Shown here one piece after another: positions 1-7,701 of a DNA stretch of 60,393 nucleotides (the first letter of the stretch is position 1; each line of letters opens with the position of its first letter). The notes beneath the pieces are model-generated. The model searched no databases and was not told the DNA's origin. It was given only the letters and a program-made list of their open reading frames with translations. This stretch comes from Armatimonadota bacterium (GTDB lineage Bacteria > Armatimonadota > Fimbriimonadia > Fimbriimonadales > Fimbriimonadaceae), in assembly GCA_020438215.1 (NCBI GenBank), contig JAGQUX010000015.1, positions 1 to 60,393 of the forward strand, given 5' to 3'. A program made the position numbers and the translations under genes.

Positions 1-1
1 C

Positions 2-301
2 TACGATATGATGGTGCAAGCCAAGTTCAACCCCGAGGGTATGGCACGCACTTTTGAAGTACTTTCCGCTGGTAACAACGGCAAGAAGCCGGACGAATTC
101 CTTTCCACTCACCCGGATACGGATAAACGTGTGAAAGCCATCCGCGACCGAATCGCCAAGGATAAAACGAAGTTCCCAGCCCTCAAGCCGCGAACATCCG
201 GCCCGGCAGAGATCGTTTGGAACGATGCAGGCTGGCCGCTTCTTAAGCGCGGGGGGCGAACTCCGGCCCTGGCACAGTGGTTTGGCTCCCCAGCGCTTTG
301 A
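2..301 (+). CDS. M48-family metallopeptidase, C-terminal end (5' partial)
   Basis: The reading frame is open from base 2, so the gene starts before the window and only its last 99 residues are visible. The stretch FLSTHPDTDKRVKAIRD matches the conserved THP..D.R end of secreted or membrane M48 (Ste24/HtpX/BepA-like) zinc peptidases, and the preceding YDMMVQAKFNPEGMARTFEVL resembles their helix after the active site. The HExxH motif is not in view, so catalytic competence cannot be judged. The 3' end overlaps the convergent mrp gene by 59 bases. The family call rests on one motif block. Confidence 0.6.
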   Translation, partial: YDMMVQAKFNPEGMARTFEVLSAGNNGKKPDEFLSTHPDTDKRVKAIRDRIAKDKTKFPALKPRTSGPAEIVWNDAGWPLLKRGGRTPALAQWFGSPAL

Positions 302-1328
302 TGCTCGCCTGAGCCGCAACTTGACCAGCAACTTCTCGAAACGCCTCGGCCTGGGGCGTTTCGGGGTGTTTTACTAAGCTCGGCATACCATCATCAGCGG
401 CAGAACTCACCTGAGGATCGAGCGGCACCGCACCAAGGAAAGGTACGCCCAATCCTTGTGCCAACTCCTCGCCAGACTTTCCAGCGAACACCTGCATTGT
501 CGAGCCATCCGGGAGCACCATGCGCCCCATATTCTCCACTACACCCAGTACCGTTGAGTTCAACCTCTTGAACAAGCCAGCCGCGCTACCCGCGATGTTT
601 GCTGCAACATTATGCGGAGTGGTGACAATCACAACCCCTGTGAGTGGAACAGATTGTGCGAGAGTCATTGGCGCATCCCCAGTTCCAGGCGGGAGATCAA
701 CAAGAAGATAATCCAACTCACCCCAAGCGACATCGCTGAGAAGCTGTTTGACCGTACCTGCCACCATCGGGCCGCGCCATAGCGGACTCTGCCCCTCTTG
801 GAGCAAAAACCCAAGCGACATCATCTTGATGCCAAACCGTTCCAGCGGGATGATCTTGCTGTCTTTGGTGAGCGGATGCTCGCCCGCCATTCCCATCATC
901 ATAGGAATGCTGGGGCCATAGACATCTGCATCAAGAAGACCAACCTTGGCTCCGCGCTGGGAAAGCGCGACGGCTAGGTTCACAGTGACCGTGCTCTTCC
1001 CTACTCCTCCTTTCCCAGAAGCAATCGCGATCACCTGCTTGACATTCGGGAGAAGTTCTTCTTGCATTGCATCCCGGGAGCGAACCCGCGCTGTCATCGT
1101 GACTTCAACTGACTCCACGCCGGGGATTGCTTGAACTGCTTCCTCCGCTTGCTGTTGTAGTAAATCTTTGACTGGGCACGCGGGTGTCGTCAATTCAATC
1201 ACGAACTTGATCGCTCCACCATCTACCTCTACGTTCTGGACAAAACCGAGGGAAACAATATCGCGATGAAGGTCGGGGTCTTGGACAACCTTCAGGGCTT
1301 CGAGAACTTGTTCGGGGGTCACCGGCAT
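243..1328 (-). CDS. mrp: Mrp/ApbC-type Fe-S cluster carrier ATPase without CxxC
   Basis: A 361-residue protein with an N-terminal MIP18 (DUF59) domain at about 1-80 and a ParA/MinD-like P-loop ATPase domain. The deviant Walker A GKGGVGKST lies at 105-113 and LLVDLPPGTGDAP is the Walker B region. In Mrp/Nbp35 proteins this dimeric ATPase carries a 4Fe-4S cluster bridged by a CxxC pair. Here the expected segment after VVENMGR reads MVLPDGSTMQVFAGKSG and has no cysteine pair. The fold and length are normal for the family, but cluster binding at the usual site looks unlikely. A GGTATCTT box lies 14 bases before the ATG. Confidence 0.9.
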   Translation of the reverse strand: MPVTPEQVLEALKVVQDPDLHRDIVSLGFVQNVEVDGGAIKFVIELTTPACPVKDLLQQQAEEAVQAIPGVESVEVTMTARVRSRDAMQEELLPNVKQVIAIASGKGGVGKSTVTVNLAVALSQRGAKVGLLDADVYGPSIPMMMGMAGEHPLTKDSKIIPLERFGIKMMSLGFLLQEGQSPLWRGPMVAGTVKQLLSDVAWGELDYLLVDLPPGTGDAPMTLAQSVPLTGVVIVTTPHNVAANIAGSAAGLFKRLNSTVLGVVENMGRMVLPDGSTMQVFAGKSGEELAQGLGVPFLGAVPLDPQVSSAADDGMPSLVKHPETPQAEAFREVAGQVAAQASIKALGSQTTVPGPEFAPRA

Positions 1329-1342
1329 GATGCGATGAGCTC

Positions 1343-1350
1343 AAGATACC
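1343..1350 (-). promoter_or_regulatory. GGTATCTT -10-like box before mrp
   Basis: On the minus strand GGTATCTT ends 14 bases before the mrp ATG. It fits the GGTAnnnT pattern seen before many other genes here; a short leader is implied. No good -35 is visible. Confidence 0.35.
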
Positions 1351-1351
1351 T

Positions 1352-1765
1352 TTAGCGGCGGGGTGTCTCTGGGAAGCCGAAAACGGCGCGCGTCGCCGGT
1401 CGTAGCCAGCGATACAAGAGCCAAAGGCAAGGCAAGGTCATCACGCAAGAACCTGCTCCCAAGCAAATGTTCACAAAATGCGAAAGCCACCACTTGTGCG
1501 TTTTTGGCATCAACGGCAGGATGAAATTGAGAACCGCAAAGAGCGCTCCCACAAAAAGAAAACTCCATCCCACCATCAACATATAGTTGGGGGGCAGCAT
1601 TTCTATGATGTTCTGCGGGAGGGTTCGCTGGGCAAATCCATCCGGATCACGGATGATCTCTCGCGATTTGAACACCAGCCAGATATTCGCAATCGTATTA
1701 AAAATGCAAACCCCGGAATAAACAAGCCAGGTGAGCTTGAACTCTTTGTTCTCCTCGGGTTGCAT
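1352..1765 (-). CDS. Small integral membrane protein, unknown function
   Basis: A 137-residue protein with three clear hydrophobic segments at about 11-32, 61-85 and 97-119, joined by a 28-residue polar loop that includes PDGFAQRTLPQNIIEMLPPN. I do not recognise a family. It ends in an Arg-rich tail. It lies 23 bases upstream of mrp on the same strand and may be transcribed with it, although mrp also has its own -10-like box. It diverges from rqcH across a 74-base gap. Codon use matches the neighbours, so the frame is probably real. Confidence 0.7.
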   Translation of the reverse strand: MQPEENKEFKLTWLVYSGVCIFNTIANIWLVFKSREIIRDPDGFAQRTLPQNIIEMLPPNYMLMVGWSFLFVGALFAVLNFILPLMPKTHKWWLSHFVNICLGAGSCVMTLPCLWLLYRWLRPATRAVFGFPETPRR

Positions 1766-1839
1766 CGCCTTTCAGGACGTATTGCGCCGACCACAGGTCG
1801 CGGATAACTTGCACGATACAATAGCAATCGGAGTTTTCT

Positions 1840-3441
1840 TTGTCTTCGCGCCCAAAACTCATCCCGTTCGATTCTGTCTGCCTGGCATCGGTTGTTGCCG
1901 AGGCTCAGAGTTTTGCGCCCGGCAAGCTTCAAAAGATCATCCAACCTGATGATCACAGCATCGTTCTCGCCCTCTATGCTGGGGTGGAGAACTACCTTCT
2001 CATCACCGCGCATCCTGACTTTGCTCGTGCCCACTTTATTGCCCGGCGTCCGCAAGGGCCAGCAACCCCGCCCGGGTTCTGCCAAATCCTCCGCAAGCAT
2101 CTCATGAACTCCCGGGTGGAATTCATCCGCCAGCGAGGACTGGATCGGATTCTTGAAATCGGATTCTCCACCCAAACAGGAAACTTCATCCTTGTTACCG
2201 AACTCATGGGGAGGCACAGCAACATCATGCTGGTGGACGGCGGCGGCAAAGTCGTGAGCGCACTCAAGTGGGTGAGCAGTAAACAAAGCAAACGCCCTGT
2301 CCAAGCTAATCGACCATACGAACCACCACCGTTCGATGACAAGCCTTCCCTGCTCGAAGCAAAACCAGACGACAGTCTCAAGGAGTTTGAAGGGTGGTCA
2401 CCATTCCTGGGCTCACTAATCGAATCTGGTCTGTCACTCGTTGAAGCTCAAAGCCGAATCAGCAAACCCGAGTTTGAGGCGCACGCAATTCCTGGTCGAG
2501 GGGCGTATCCTCTCCCGTTGGCGACCCTGGATAACACAGCCCTGCCGCGCAAGAGCATCAGCGTTGCCCTCGAACAAGCATTTATTGAGCGCGAGCAACT
2601 CACCACCATCCACCGAGCGCAAAGTGATCTCCTAGCTCAGCTCAACCGAGTTCTCAAGGCGCGAAACGTGGCTCTTGAAGGATTGACCGAGGCAATCCAA
2701 GCCGCCAAAAACGCTCCCCAACAACAAGTGGAAGGAGAACTCATCCTCGCTTACCAGGGGCAGATCAAACCTGGAGACAAATCGCTGCTTGCCTACGATT
2801 ACGAAGGCAACGAGATCACAATCAAGCTTGATCCCGCGATGACTCCGGTGGAGAATGCGGAAAAGCGATTCAAGAAAGCCAAATCTGCCAAAGCTCGTCT
2901 GCAAGATGTCACCGAGCAACGCGATCGTATCCAGATGGATCATGATCGGCTACAAGATGCGATTGATCGCATCCAAAACGCGACTTCACCAGAGGAGATT
3001 GATCGGGTTCGAGAAGAAGCGGACAAACATCGCTGGCTTCACCATCATGTGGTCGCGACGAAGAAAGAAGAACGCCCCTACGAGGGTCATGCCGTCCGCG
3101 AACTCCTGTCTCCGAACGGCTACAAAGTGATTTACGGAACCAACGCCACCAGCAACGACTATGTCACCAACCGCGTGGCAAAAGGCAACGATTGGTGGTT
3201 CCATGTGCGCGGGCAGAACTCGGCGCACGTCATCCTCATCACTGCGGGGAGCAAACCGGAAACCATCCAGCGGGCAGATATGGAGTACGCGGCGCTCGTC
3301 TCCGCGCGGAATAGCCCACAGAAGCATGGGAGCTACGTTCCCGTGGACTACACACTCAAGAAATACGTTCGCAAACCACGAGGCTCTGCACCCGGGCTCG
3401 CCGTCTACGAAAGGGAGAAGACCATTCATGTCGATCCTTAG
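1840..3441 (+). CDS. rqcH: RqcH/NFACT ribosome quality-control protein
   Basis: A 533-residue homologue of bacterial RqcH (Rqc2/NEMF family; older name fibronectin-binding protein). The family binds obstructed 50S subunits and recruits tRNA-Ala to add C-terminal alanine tails to stalled chains. An NFACT-N domain occupies about 5-180 and keeps the conserved Asp-Arg pair (D102-R103 in GLDRIL). Basic coiled-coil arms follow at about 270-405, then an NFACT-R domain from about 415 with NDWWFHVRGQNSAHVIL. The start is TTG at 1840, supported by CGGAG at 1829-1833. A TACAAT box lies 17 bases before the start. The stop overlaps the next gene by 14 bases. Confidence 0.93.
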   Translation: MSSRPKLIPFDSVCLASVVAEAQSFAPGKLQKIIQPDDHSIVLALYAGVENYLLITAHPDFARAHFIARRPQGPATPPGFCQILRKHLMNSRVEFIRQRGLDRILEIGFSTQTGNFILVTELMGRHSNIMLVDGGGKVVSALKWVSSKQSKRPVQANRPYEPPPFDDKPSLLEAKPDDSLKEFEGWSPFLGSLIESGLSLVEAQSRISKPEFEAHAIPGRGAYPLPLATLDNTALPRKSISVALEQAFIEREQLTTIHRAQSDLLAQLNRVLKARNVALEGLTEAIQAAKNAPQQQVEGELILAYQGQIKPGDKSLLAYDYEGNEITIKLDPAMTPVENAEKRFKKAKSAKARLQDVTEQRDRIQMDHDRLQDAIDRIQNATSPEEIDRVREEADKHRWLHHHVVATKKEERPYEGHAVRELLSPNGYKVIYGTNATSNDYVTNRVAKGNDWWFHVRGQNSAHVILITAGSKPETIQRADMEYAALVSARNSPQKHGSYVPVDYTLKKYVRKPRGSAPGLAVYEREKTIHVDP

Positions 3442-4078
3442 CCTCGCCGCAATCACTTGGGATATTGACCTGTACCGCTGGATTCACATCGGACTCCACC
3501 GCGACTGGTTAGATAAGCTGATGCTCCTCTTCACCTACACTGGTGATGGGCATATCCAAATCCCACTTCTTCTCGCCGCGTGCGTCTGGAAGAAAACAAG
3601 ACCATACGGGCTTGCCGTGCTGGCCTGCTATGTCTTTGTGGGTGGTGTGCGCCTGATTCTCCGCGATCTGTTCTCTCGCCCGCGTCCGACAAACCTTGAC
3701 TTTTCGCAACCCGTGAGCTGGGGAGCAGGAATGCCGGAGTGGCTCGCCAAAACGTTTGACATCATCCCTTATGGAGATAGCAGTTTCCCCAGCGGGCACT
3801 CTGCGACGAGCTTTGCTGTCGCTTTCATGCTGGCTTGGCTCCTCCAAGGCACCAAACACGCCTGGATTGGGTGGTTGGCTGTTGTTTGGTCGTTCCTGGT
3901 GGGATTCAGCCGCATCTATATTGGCGTGCACTACCCTGGAGATGTGCTCGGAGCTGCAGGTTTAGCGCTCGCGGGATCAGCCGGGCTGTACTTATTTTGG
4001 AAGAAGCGTGGGCTTGGCCCGTTTACTCCGTCTCAAAAATCCCCAGAGCCCGGAACCGCTGATACCGCTGCTCTTTGA
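3428..4078 (+). CDS. PAP2-family membrane phosphatase
   Basis: A 216-residue membrane protein of the PAP2 (type 2 phosphatidic acid phosphatase) superfamily, which removes phosphate from lipid phosphates such as undecaprenyl pyrophosphate or phosphatidylglycerol phosphate. The three family motifs are present: RDLFSRPRP at 79-87, SFPSGHS at 119-125 and SRIYIGVHYPGD at 161-172, with the two catalytic histidines H124 and H168. The first motif normally begins with Lys and here has Arg79. About five membrane segments surround these motifs. I place the start at ATG 3428, inside the end of rqcH, because upstream sequence in this frame is only rqcH overlap. The 3' end overlaps convergent accA by 56 bases. 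The substrate cannot be inferred. Confidence 0.88.
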   Translation: MSILSLAAITWDIDLYRWIHIGLHRDWLDKLMLLFTYTGDGHIQIPLLLAACVWKKTRPYGLAVLACYVFVGGVRLILRDLFSRPRPTNLDFSQPVSWGAGMPEWLAKTFDIIPYGDSSFPSGHSATSFAVAFMLAWLLQGTKHAWIGWLAVVWSFLVGFSRIYIGVHYPGDVLGAAGLALAGSAGLYLFWKKRGLGPFTPSQKSPEPGTADTAAL

Positions 4079-4997
4079 GCTCGCTTGGGCTCATTTTTTG
4101 CAGTTCACCCATGTATTTTGAGATGGCCGCTTGGATTGATTCGCCTGCTTCCACTGCATTGCGGTGCGCTCCACCAAACGGCTCTTTGATGACTTCATCC
4201 ACAAGATTGAATTCAAGTGCCGAAGCGGAAGTGAGTTTGAGTGCGGCAGCAGCTTGCGCTTTCTTGCCGGGATCGCGCCAGAGAATTGCTGCACATCCTT
4301 CCGGCGGAATGACGGAATACACCGCGTGCTCCATCATCAAAACCTTGTTGCCAATCGCAATGCCGATAGCACCACCGGAACCACCTTCCCCAATAATGAT
4401 CGAAACGACCGGGACGGTGAGTTCAAACATCGAGAGCATAGAGGCGGCAATTGCTTCGGAAATCCCGCGTGATTCTGATTCCACGCCCGGATCAGCCGCT
4501 GGTGTATCCACGAAAGTGATGACCGGCATACGGAACCGCTCGGCCATCTCAAACATGCGAATCGCCTTGCGATAGCCCTCTGGCTTCGCCATGGCAAAAT
4601 TCCGATAAGCTCGCTCCTTGATATCGCGGCCCTTTTGGTGACCAACAACCATCACAGGCTGACCATCGAATCGGGCAGGGCCAGCCACTATCGCATGGTC
4701 GGCACCGAAGCGGCGGTCGCCATCCAGCTCTCGGAAATCGGGGAGGATTTGATTGATGTAGTCGAGAGTGTAGGGGCGTGGCTCAGCGCGAGCCAGAAGC
4801 ACTTCTTCCCACGGGCCAAGCCGCGAATATTTGACTTCGATAAAACTGCGAATACGCTCTTCGAAATCTTCAATGCGCTTTTCCAGTGCGGCTTTCTTGG
4901 CGGGGTCAAGTTCGCGCGCGGCCAAGTGCTTCAGCTTCAAAACGCCATCTTCAAGATCAAGTAACGGGCGTTCCCACTCTTTCCAAGAATTAGCCAT
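4023..4997 (-). CDS. accA: Acetyl-CoA carboxylase carboxyltransferase subunit alpha
   Basis: A 324-residue AccA. With AccD it transfers the carboxyl group from carboxybiotin to acetyl-CoA, the first step of fatty-acid synthesis. It carries the N-terminal helical hairpin and the crotonase-like carboxyltransferase domain, with GHQKGRD, GESESRGISEAI-like and IIGEGGSGGA motifs. The start is ATG 4997, which overlaps the accD stop by 8 bases and has a strong GGGAGG site 6 bases upstream. The accD-accA order implies a coupled operon and equal subunit supply. The 3' end overlaps the convergent PAP2 gene by 56 bases. accB lies far away at 27808 and accC is not in view. Confidence 0.96.
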   Translation of the reverse strand: MANSWKEWERPLLDLEDGVLKLKHLAARELDPAKKAALEKRIEDFEERIRSFIEVKYSRLGPWEEVLLARAEPRPYTLDYINQILPDFRELDGDRRFGADHAIVAGPARFDGQPVMVVGHQKGRDIKERAYRNFAMAKPEGYRKAIRMFEMAERFRMPVITFVDTPAADPGVESESRGISEAIAASMLSMFELTVPVVSIIIGEGGSGGAIGIAIGNKVLMMEHAVYSVIPPEGCAAILWRDPGKKAQAAAALKLTSASALEFNLVDEVIKEPFGGAHRNAVEAGESIQAAISKYMGELQKMSPSELKEQRYQRFRALGIFETE

Positions 4998-5817
4998 TGG
5001 TTCCCTCCCGCAGGTGTGCACCGAACATCGAAACAAGGCTGGTTAGCATTCCGCGCATTTCTCGCCGCTCGACAATACGATCTAGCATTCCCGACCGGAA
5101 AACAAACTCGGCTGTCTGGAAGTCATCAGGGGCTTTCACAACCTGCGCTTGCTTACTCACCCGTGCGCCGGCAAATCCGATCAGACAGCGAGGTTCGGCG
5201 ATGATGACATCCGCGATGCTGGCATAGCTGGCAAGGACGCCCGCCATTGTTGGATCAGTGAACACAGCAATAAATGGAACACCCACTTCCCGACATTTGT
5301 GAACACCGGCGGTGGTCTTCGCCATCTGCATCAAGCTGAGCAATCCTTCTTGCATCCGCGCCCCCCCCGAAGCACAGAAGATGATGACCGGCATCTTTTG
5401 TTCGGCTCCGCGCTCCAAAGCCCGCGTGATGATCTCACCGGCTACGCTTCCCATCGAGCCACCCATAAAGGTGAAGTCTGAGATCGCGGTGCTGACATCA
5501 ATTCCATCCAACTGAGCGATACCCCCCACGACGGAATCGTTTTGATCGAGTTTCTCAACGGAAGCAGTGTGCTTTTCTGCGTATTCGGGGAATTGAAGGG
5601 AGTCCACCGAAACAAGCTCGGTATCTAGTGGCTTGAATGACCCTTCGTCGAAAGTACATTCGACGCGCTGCCGCCAGGTCAAGCGGTGGTGATGCCCGCA
5701 GTAGTTACAAACAAACAGGTTGTCCTTGAATTCAGAAGCAAAGAGGGTTTTCTTACAACCTTTGCACTGGACAAAGTTTCCTCCATTCGCTTCGCCCGGC
5801 TTCATCACCTTAGCCAT
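4990..5817 (-). CDS. accD: Acetyl-CoA carboxylase carboxyltransferase subunit beta
   Basis: A 275-residue AccD. The N-terminal zinc ribbon is complete (C18, C21, C37, C40) and is followed by the carboxyltransferase fold with GGARMQEG and the DPTMAGV segment. It forms the alpha2-beta2 carboxyltransferase with AccA, encoded directly downstream with an 8-base overlap. The gene is separated from the upstream lipoprotein gene by a strong terminator (5874-5907). Its own -10-like GGTATTCT lies 9 bases before the ATG, so the transcript should have almost no leader. Confidence 0.96.
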   Translation of the reverse strand: MAKVMKPGEANGGNFVQCKGCKKTLFASEFKDNLFVCNYCGHHHRLTWRQRVECTFDEGSFKPLDTELVSVDSLQFPEYAEKHTASVEKLDQNDSVVGGIAQLDGIDVSTAISDFTFMGGSMGSVAGEIITRALERGAEQKMPVIIFCASGGARMQEGLLSLMQMAKTTAGVHKCREVGVPFIAVFTDPTMAGVLASYASIADVIIAEPRCLIGFAGARVSKQAQVVKAPDDFQTAEFVFRSGMLDRIVERREMRGMLTSLVSMFGAHLREGTNG

Positions 5818-5826
5818 ACGGGTTTG

Positions 5827-5834
5827 AGAATACC
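5827..5834 (-). promoter_or_regulatory. GGTATTCT -10 box of accDA
   Basis: GGTATTCT on the minus strand ends 9 bases before the accD ATG and lies just after the terminator that closes the upstream unit. It is therefore the natural promoter for accDA. The -35 region is poor. Confidence 0.5.
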
Positions 5835-5873
5835 TGCGGTTGCCTTTGTCCCATTCCCCTTTTGACTGGGCAC

Positions 5874-5907
5874 AAAAAAGCCCCCTTTTGCCATCGCATA
5901 AGGGGGC
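5874..5907 (-). terminator. Rho-independent terminator after the BMP lipoprotein gene
   Basis: On the minus strand the stem GCCCCCTT/AAGGGGGC is followed by six T residues (5874-5879). It lies 15 bases after the stop of the BMP lipoprotein gene and separates it from accDA. This is the most canonical terminator in the window. Confidence 0.9.
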
Positions 5908-5921
5908 CAGATTGGTCGAGC

Positions 5922-6983
5922 TTAGTTGCTAGCGTCGAGGCTGTTTACGAACTCATTGAATTCGTTTGCCGTCGTCGGAGCTTTGATTTCGCCCTTAGCG
6001 ATCATATCTGCGATCTCTTTCAGCTTCGCGATGTTCTCTTCACCGATCTTATCTTTGGTGAATGTGAAATCAGAGGTGCCAACGCCGTTCGCGGCGAGGT
6101 CGTACACCTTCGCACCAGCGGAGTAGTTCCCTTCTTTCACGTCCTTGATTGTGCTGAACACAGCTTCATCGACGCGCTTGATCATGGAAGTGAGAACAAA
6201 GCCTTCGGCTTCGCCATCTTGGTCGCTGTCCACGCCGATTGCAAACTTGCCCTTCTCTTCTGCCGCTCGGATGACACCGAGCCCAGCGCGACCAGCCGCG
6301 TGATAAACAATATCCGCGCCACCATCATAAAGGATGTTTGCCGCTTGCTTAGCAAGGTCGATGTTGTCCCAGTTTCCGGTGTACTTCGCCGGAAGCAATT
6401 CAACATTTCGATTCGCCATTTTCGCACCTGCGGCGTAGCCATAGCGGAACTTACCGATCAGGGGGATATCCATCCCGCCCACAAAACCGAGCTTGCCCGT
6501 CTGCGTCATCAGACCAGCGAGATAGCCAACGAGGAAGCTTCCCTCTTCTTCTTTGAACAGCAAACTGCGAACGTTCGGAGCTTCGACGTTGCCATCGACA
6601 ATCGCGAACTTCACATCGGGGAACTCAGGTGCAACCACTTCAAGCGCCTTTTGTTGGTTTATGCCAATTGCGAACACAACATCAATTCCATCGTGGCTAG
6701 CCATTTCGCGGAGATTGGTTTCGTAATCCTTCTCTTCCTTCGACTCCACTTTGAACGAGGTCGCACCGAGCTCAGATTCCGCACGTTGGATGCCGCGCCA
6801 AGCTGAGTCGTTGAACGATTTATCGCCGAGACCACCGCGGTCAAAAACGATGCCGATCATCGGGCCGTCAGCAGAGGCGGTTCCCTTGGAATCGCCGGTT
6901 GTCGAAGTGTCTTTAGCCGGGGAACACCCTGCCATCAGTACCAAAGTCAGAGCCCCAAGGCCCAAGCATGTTCGCCAATTCAT
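5922..6983 (-). CDS. BMP-family substrate-binding lipoprotein (PnrA/Med-like)
   Basis: A 353-residue exported lipoprotein. The signal peptide ends in the lipobox LMAGC (C20). The mature part is a BMP/Med/TmpC periplasmic-binding fold with DRGGLGDKSFNDSAWRG near the start, VFAIGINQQKALEVVAPEFPD and GIDVVFAIG-type strands. Characterised relatives bind purine nucleosides for an ABC importer. No permease or ATPase gene is adjacent, so the rest of the transporter must be elsewhere. GAGGA lies 9 bases before the ATG, and a CATAAT box lies further upstream, giving a normal leader in contrast to many genes here. It is monocistronic, closed by the terminator at 5874-5907. Confidence 0.9.
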   Translation of the reverse strand: MNWRTCLGLGALTLVLMAGCSPAKDTSTTGDSKGTASADGPMIGIVFDRGGLGDKSFNDSAWRGIQRAESELGATSFKVESKEEKDYETNLREMASHDGIDVVFAIGINQQKALEVVAPEFPDVKFAIVDGNVEAPNVRSLLFKEEEGSFLVGYLAGLMTQTGKLGFVGGMDIPLIGKFRYGYAAGAKMANRNVELLPAKYTGNWDNIDLAKQAANILYDGGADIVYHAAGRAGLGVIRAAEEKGKFAIGVDSDQDGEAEGFVLTSMIKRVDEAVFSTIKDVKEGNYSAGAKVYDLAANGVGTSDFTFTKDKIGEENIAKLKEIADMIAKGEIKAPTTANEFNEFVNSLDASN

Positions 6984-7059
6984 GAATTTATGTCCTCAAA
7001 AGGTAAACTGCCTCCATTATGGCCCGGCCCCGTGCCGTTGTGCCCTAGGATTGAGTCCC

Positions 7060-7647
7060 TTGATTAGTTGTAATCTCAACAAGCCCGAAAGCACCTTCGA
7101 CCAAATCCGAAAGGAATACAGCAAACTCAAGCCCACCGAAGCGGCTTTGATTGCGACCGCCTTGGTTGAAGCAGGACGATTTGCCGATGTCGAGCACGAT
7201 GGCGTGAGCCACGCTTGGAACCCAGATCACTATGAGTCTGGTGCGGCCAGCATCGGTCGCGAAGTTTCCCAAATCAACGAAACCATCGTTCAAGAAGAAG
7301 CGGGCAAAAAGAAAACCAAAGCTGAGCGCGAAGCCGAGCAAGAAGCAGTAACCCTGCACGTTCAATTTATCCCGAGCGTGGAAGCTGGTGAAGCGATCCT
7401 TGGCGGCGACAAGAACCTCATCAAGATGTTCCGCGGCATTCTGGAAGAAGGTGTGGAATACCTCTACACCCCCACCGACATCGGATGGCATTGGACTCTT
7501 GATCGCGTGAACTGGGCTACCCAATCTAGCGGAAGCTTGGAACGAAACATCGCATTCAAGGCTCAATTTGCCGAACCCCACGTCTCTATTGAGCTTGGCC
7601 CTGGCGGTAAAAAGAAGGGCGCAAAGAAAGTCAAAGCGAAAAAGTAA
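7060..7647 (+). CDS. Conserved hypothetical protein with basic tail
   Basis: About 195 residues with no family that I recognise. The start is uncertain; I favour TTG 7060, which has AGGA 9 bases upstream, over an ATG at 6982 that would overlap the divergent lipoprotein start. The sequence shows a helical N-terminus, then a Lys/Glu-rich segment (GKKKTKAEREAEQEA) and a more globular part with GWHWTLDRVNWATQ. It ends in a strongly basic tail (GGKKKGAKKVKAKK) that could bind nucleic acid or an acidic partner. No signal peptide is seen, so it is probably cytoplasmic. A weak hairpin follows the stop. Confidence 0.6.
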   Translation: MISCNLNKPESTFDQIRKEYSKLKPTEAALIATALVEAGRFADVEHDGVSHAWNPDHYESGAASIGREVSQINETIVQEEAGKKKTKAEREAEQEAVTLHVQFIPSVEAGEAILGGDKNLIKMFRGILEEGVEYLYTPTDIGWHWTLDRVNWATQSSGSLERNIAFKAQFAEPHVSIELGPGGKKKGAKKVKAKK

Positions 7648-7665
7648 CCAGTTTTTGAACTGGTT
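7646..7665 (+). terminator. Weak hairpin overlapping a stop codon
   Basis: AACCAGTT and AACTGGTT form an 8-bp stem with a 4-base loop, followed by TTTCCC. The stem begins inside the TAA stop. The short T run makes it a weak terminator candidate. Confidence 0.4.
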
Positions 7666-7687
7666 TCCCAACCCCCCGCGTCTGTTT

Positions 7688-7695
7688 GGTAACCT
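7688..7695 (+). promoter_or_regulatory. GGTAACCT -10 box, leaderless spacing
   Basis: TAACCT ends 6 bases before ATG 7702 (3 before ATG 7699). This places the expected transcription start on the start codon of the GH-like gene. The same octamer precedes gpmA. Confidence 0.5.
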
Positions 7696-7701
7696 AAAAT
7701 G

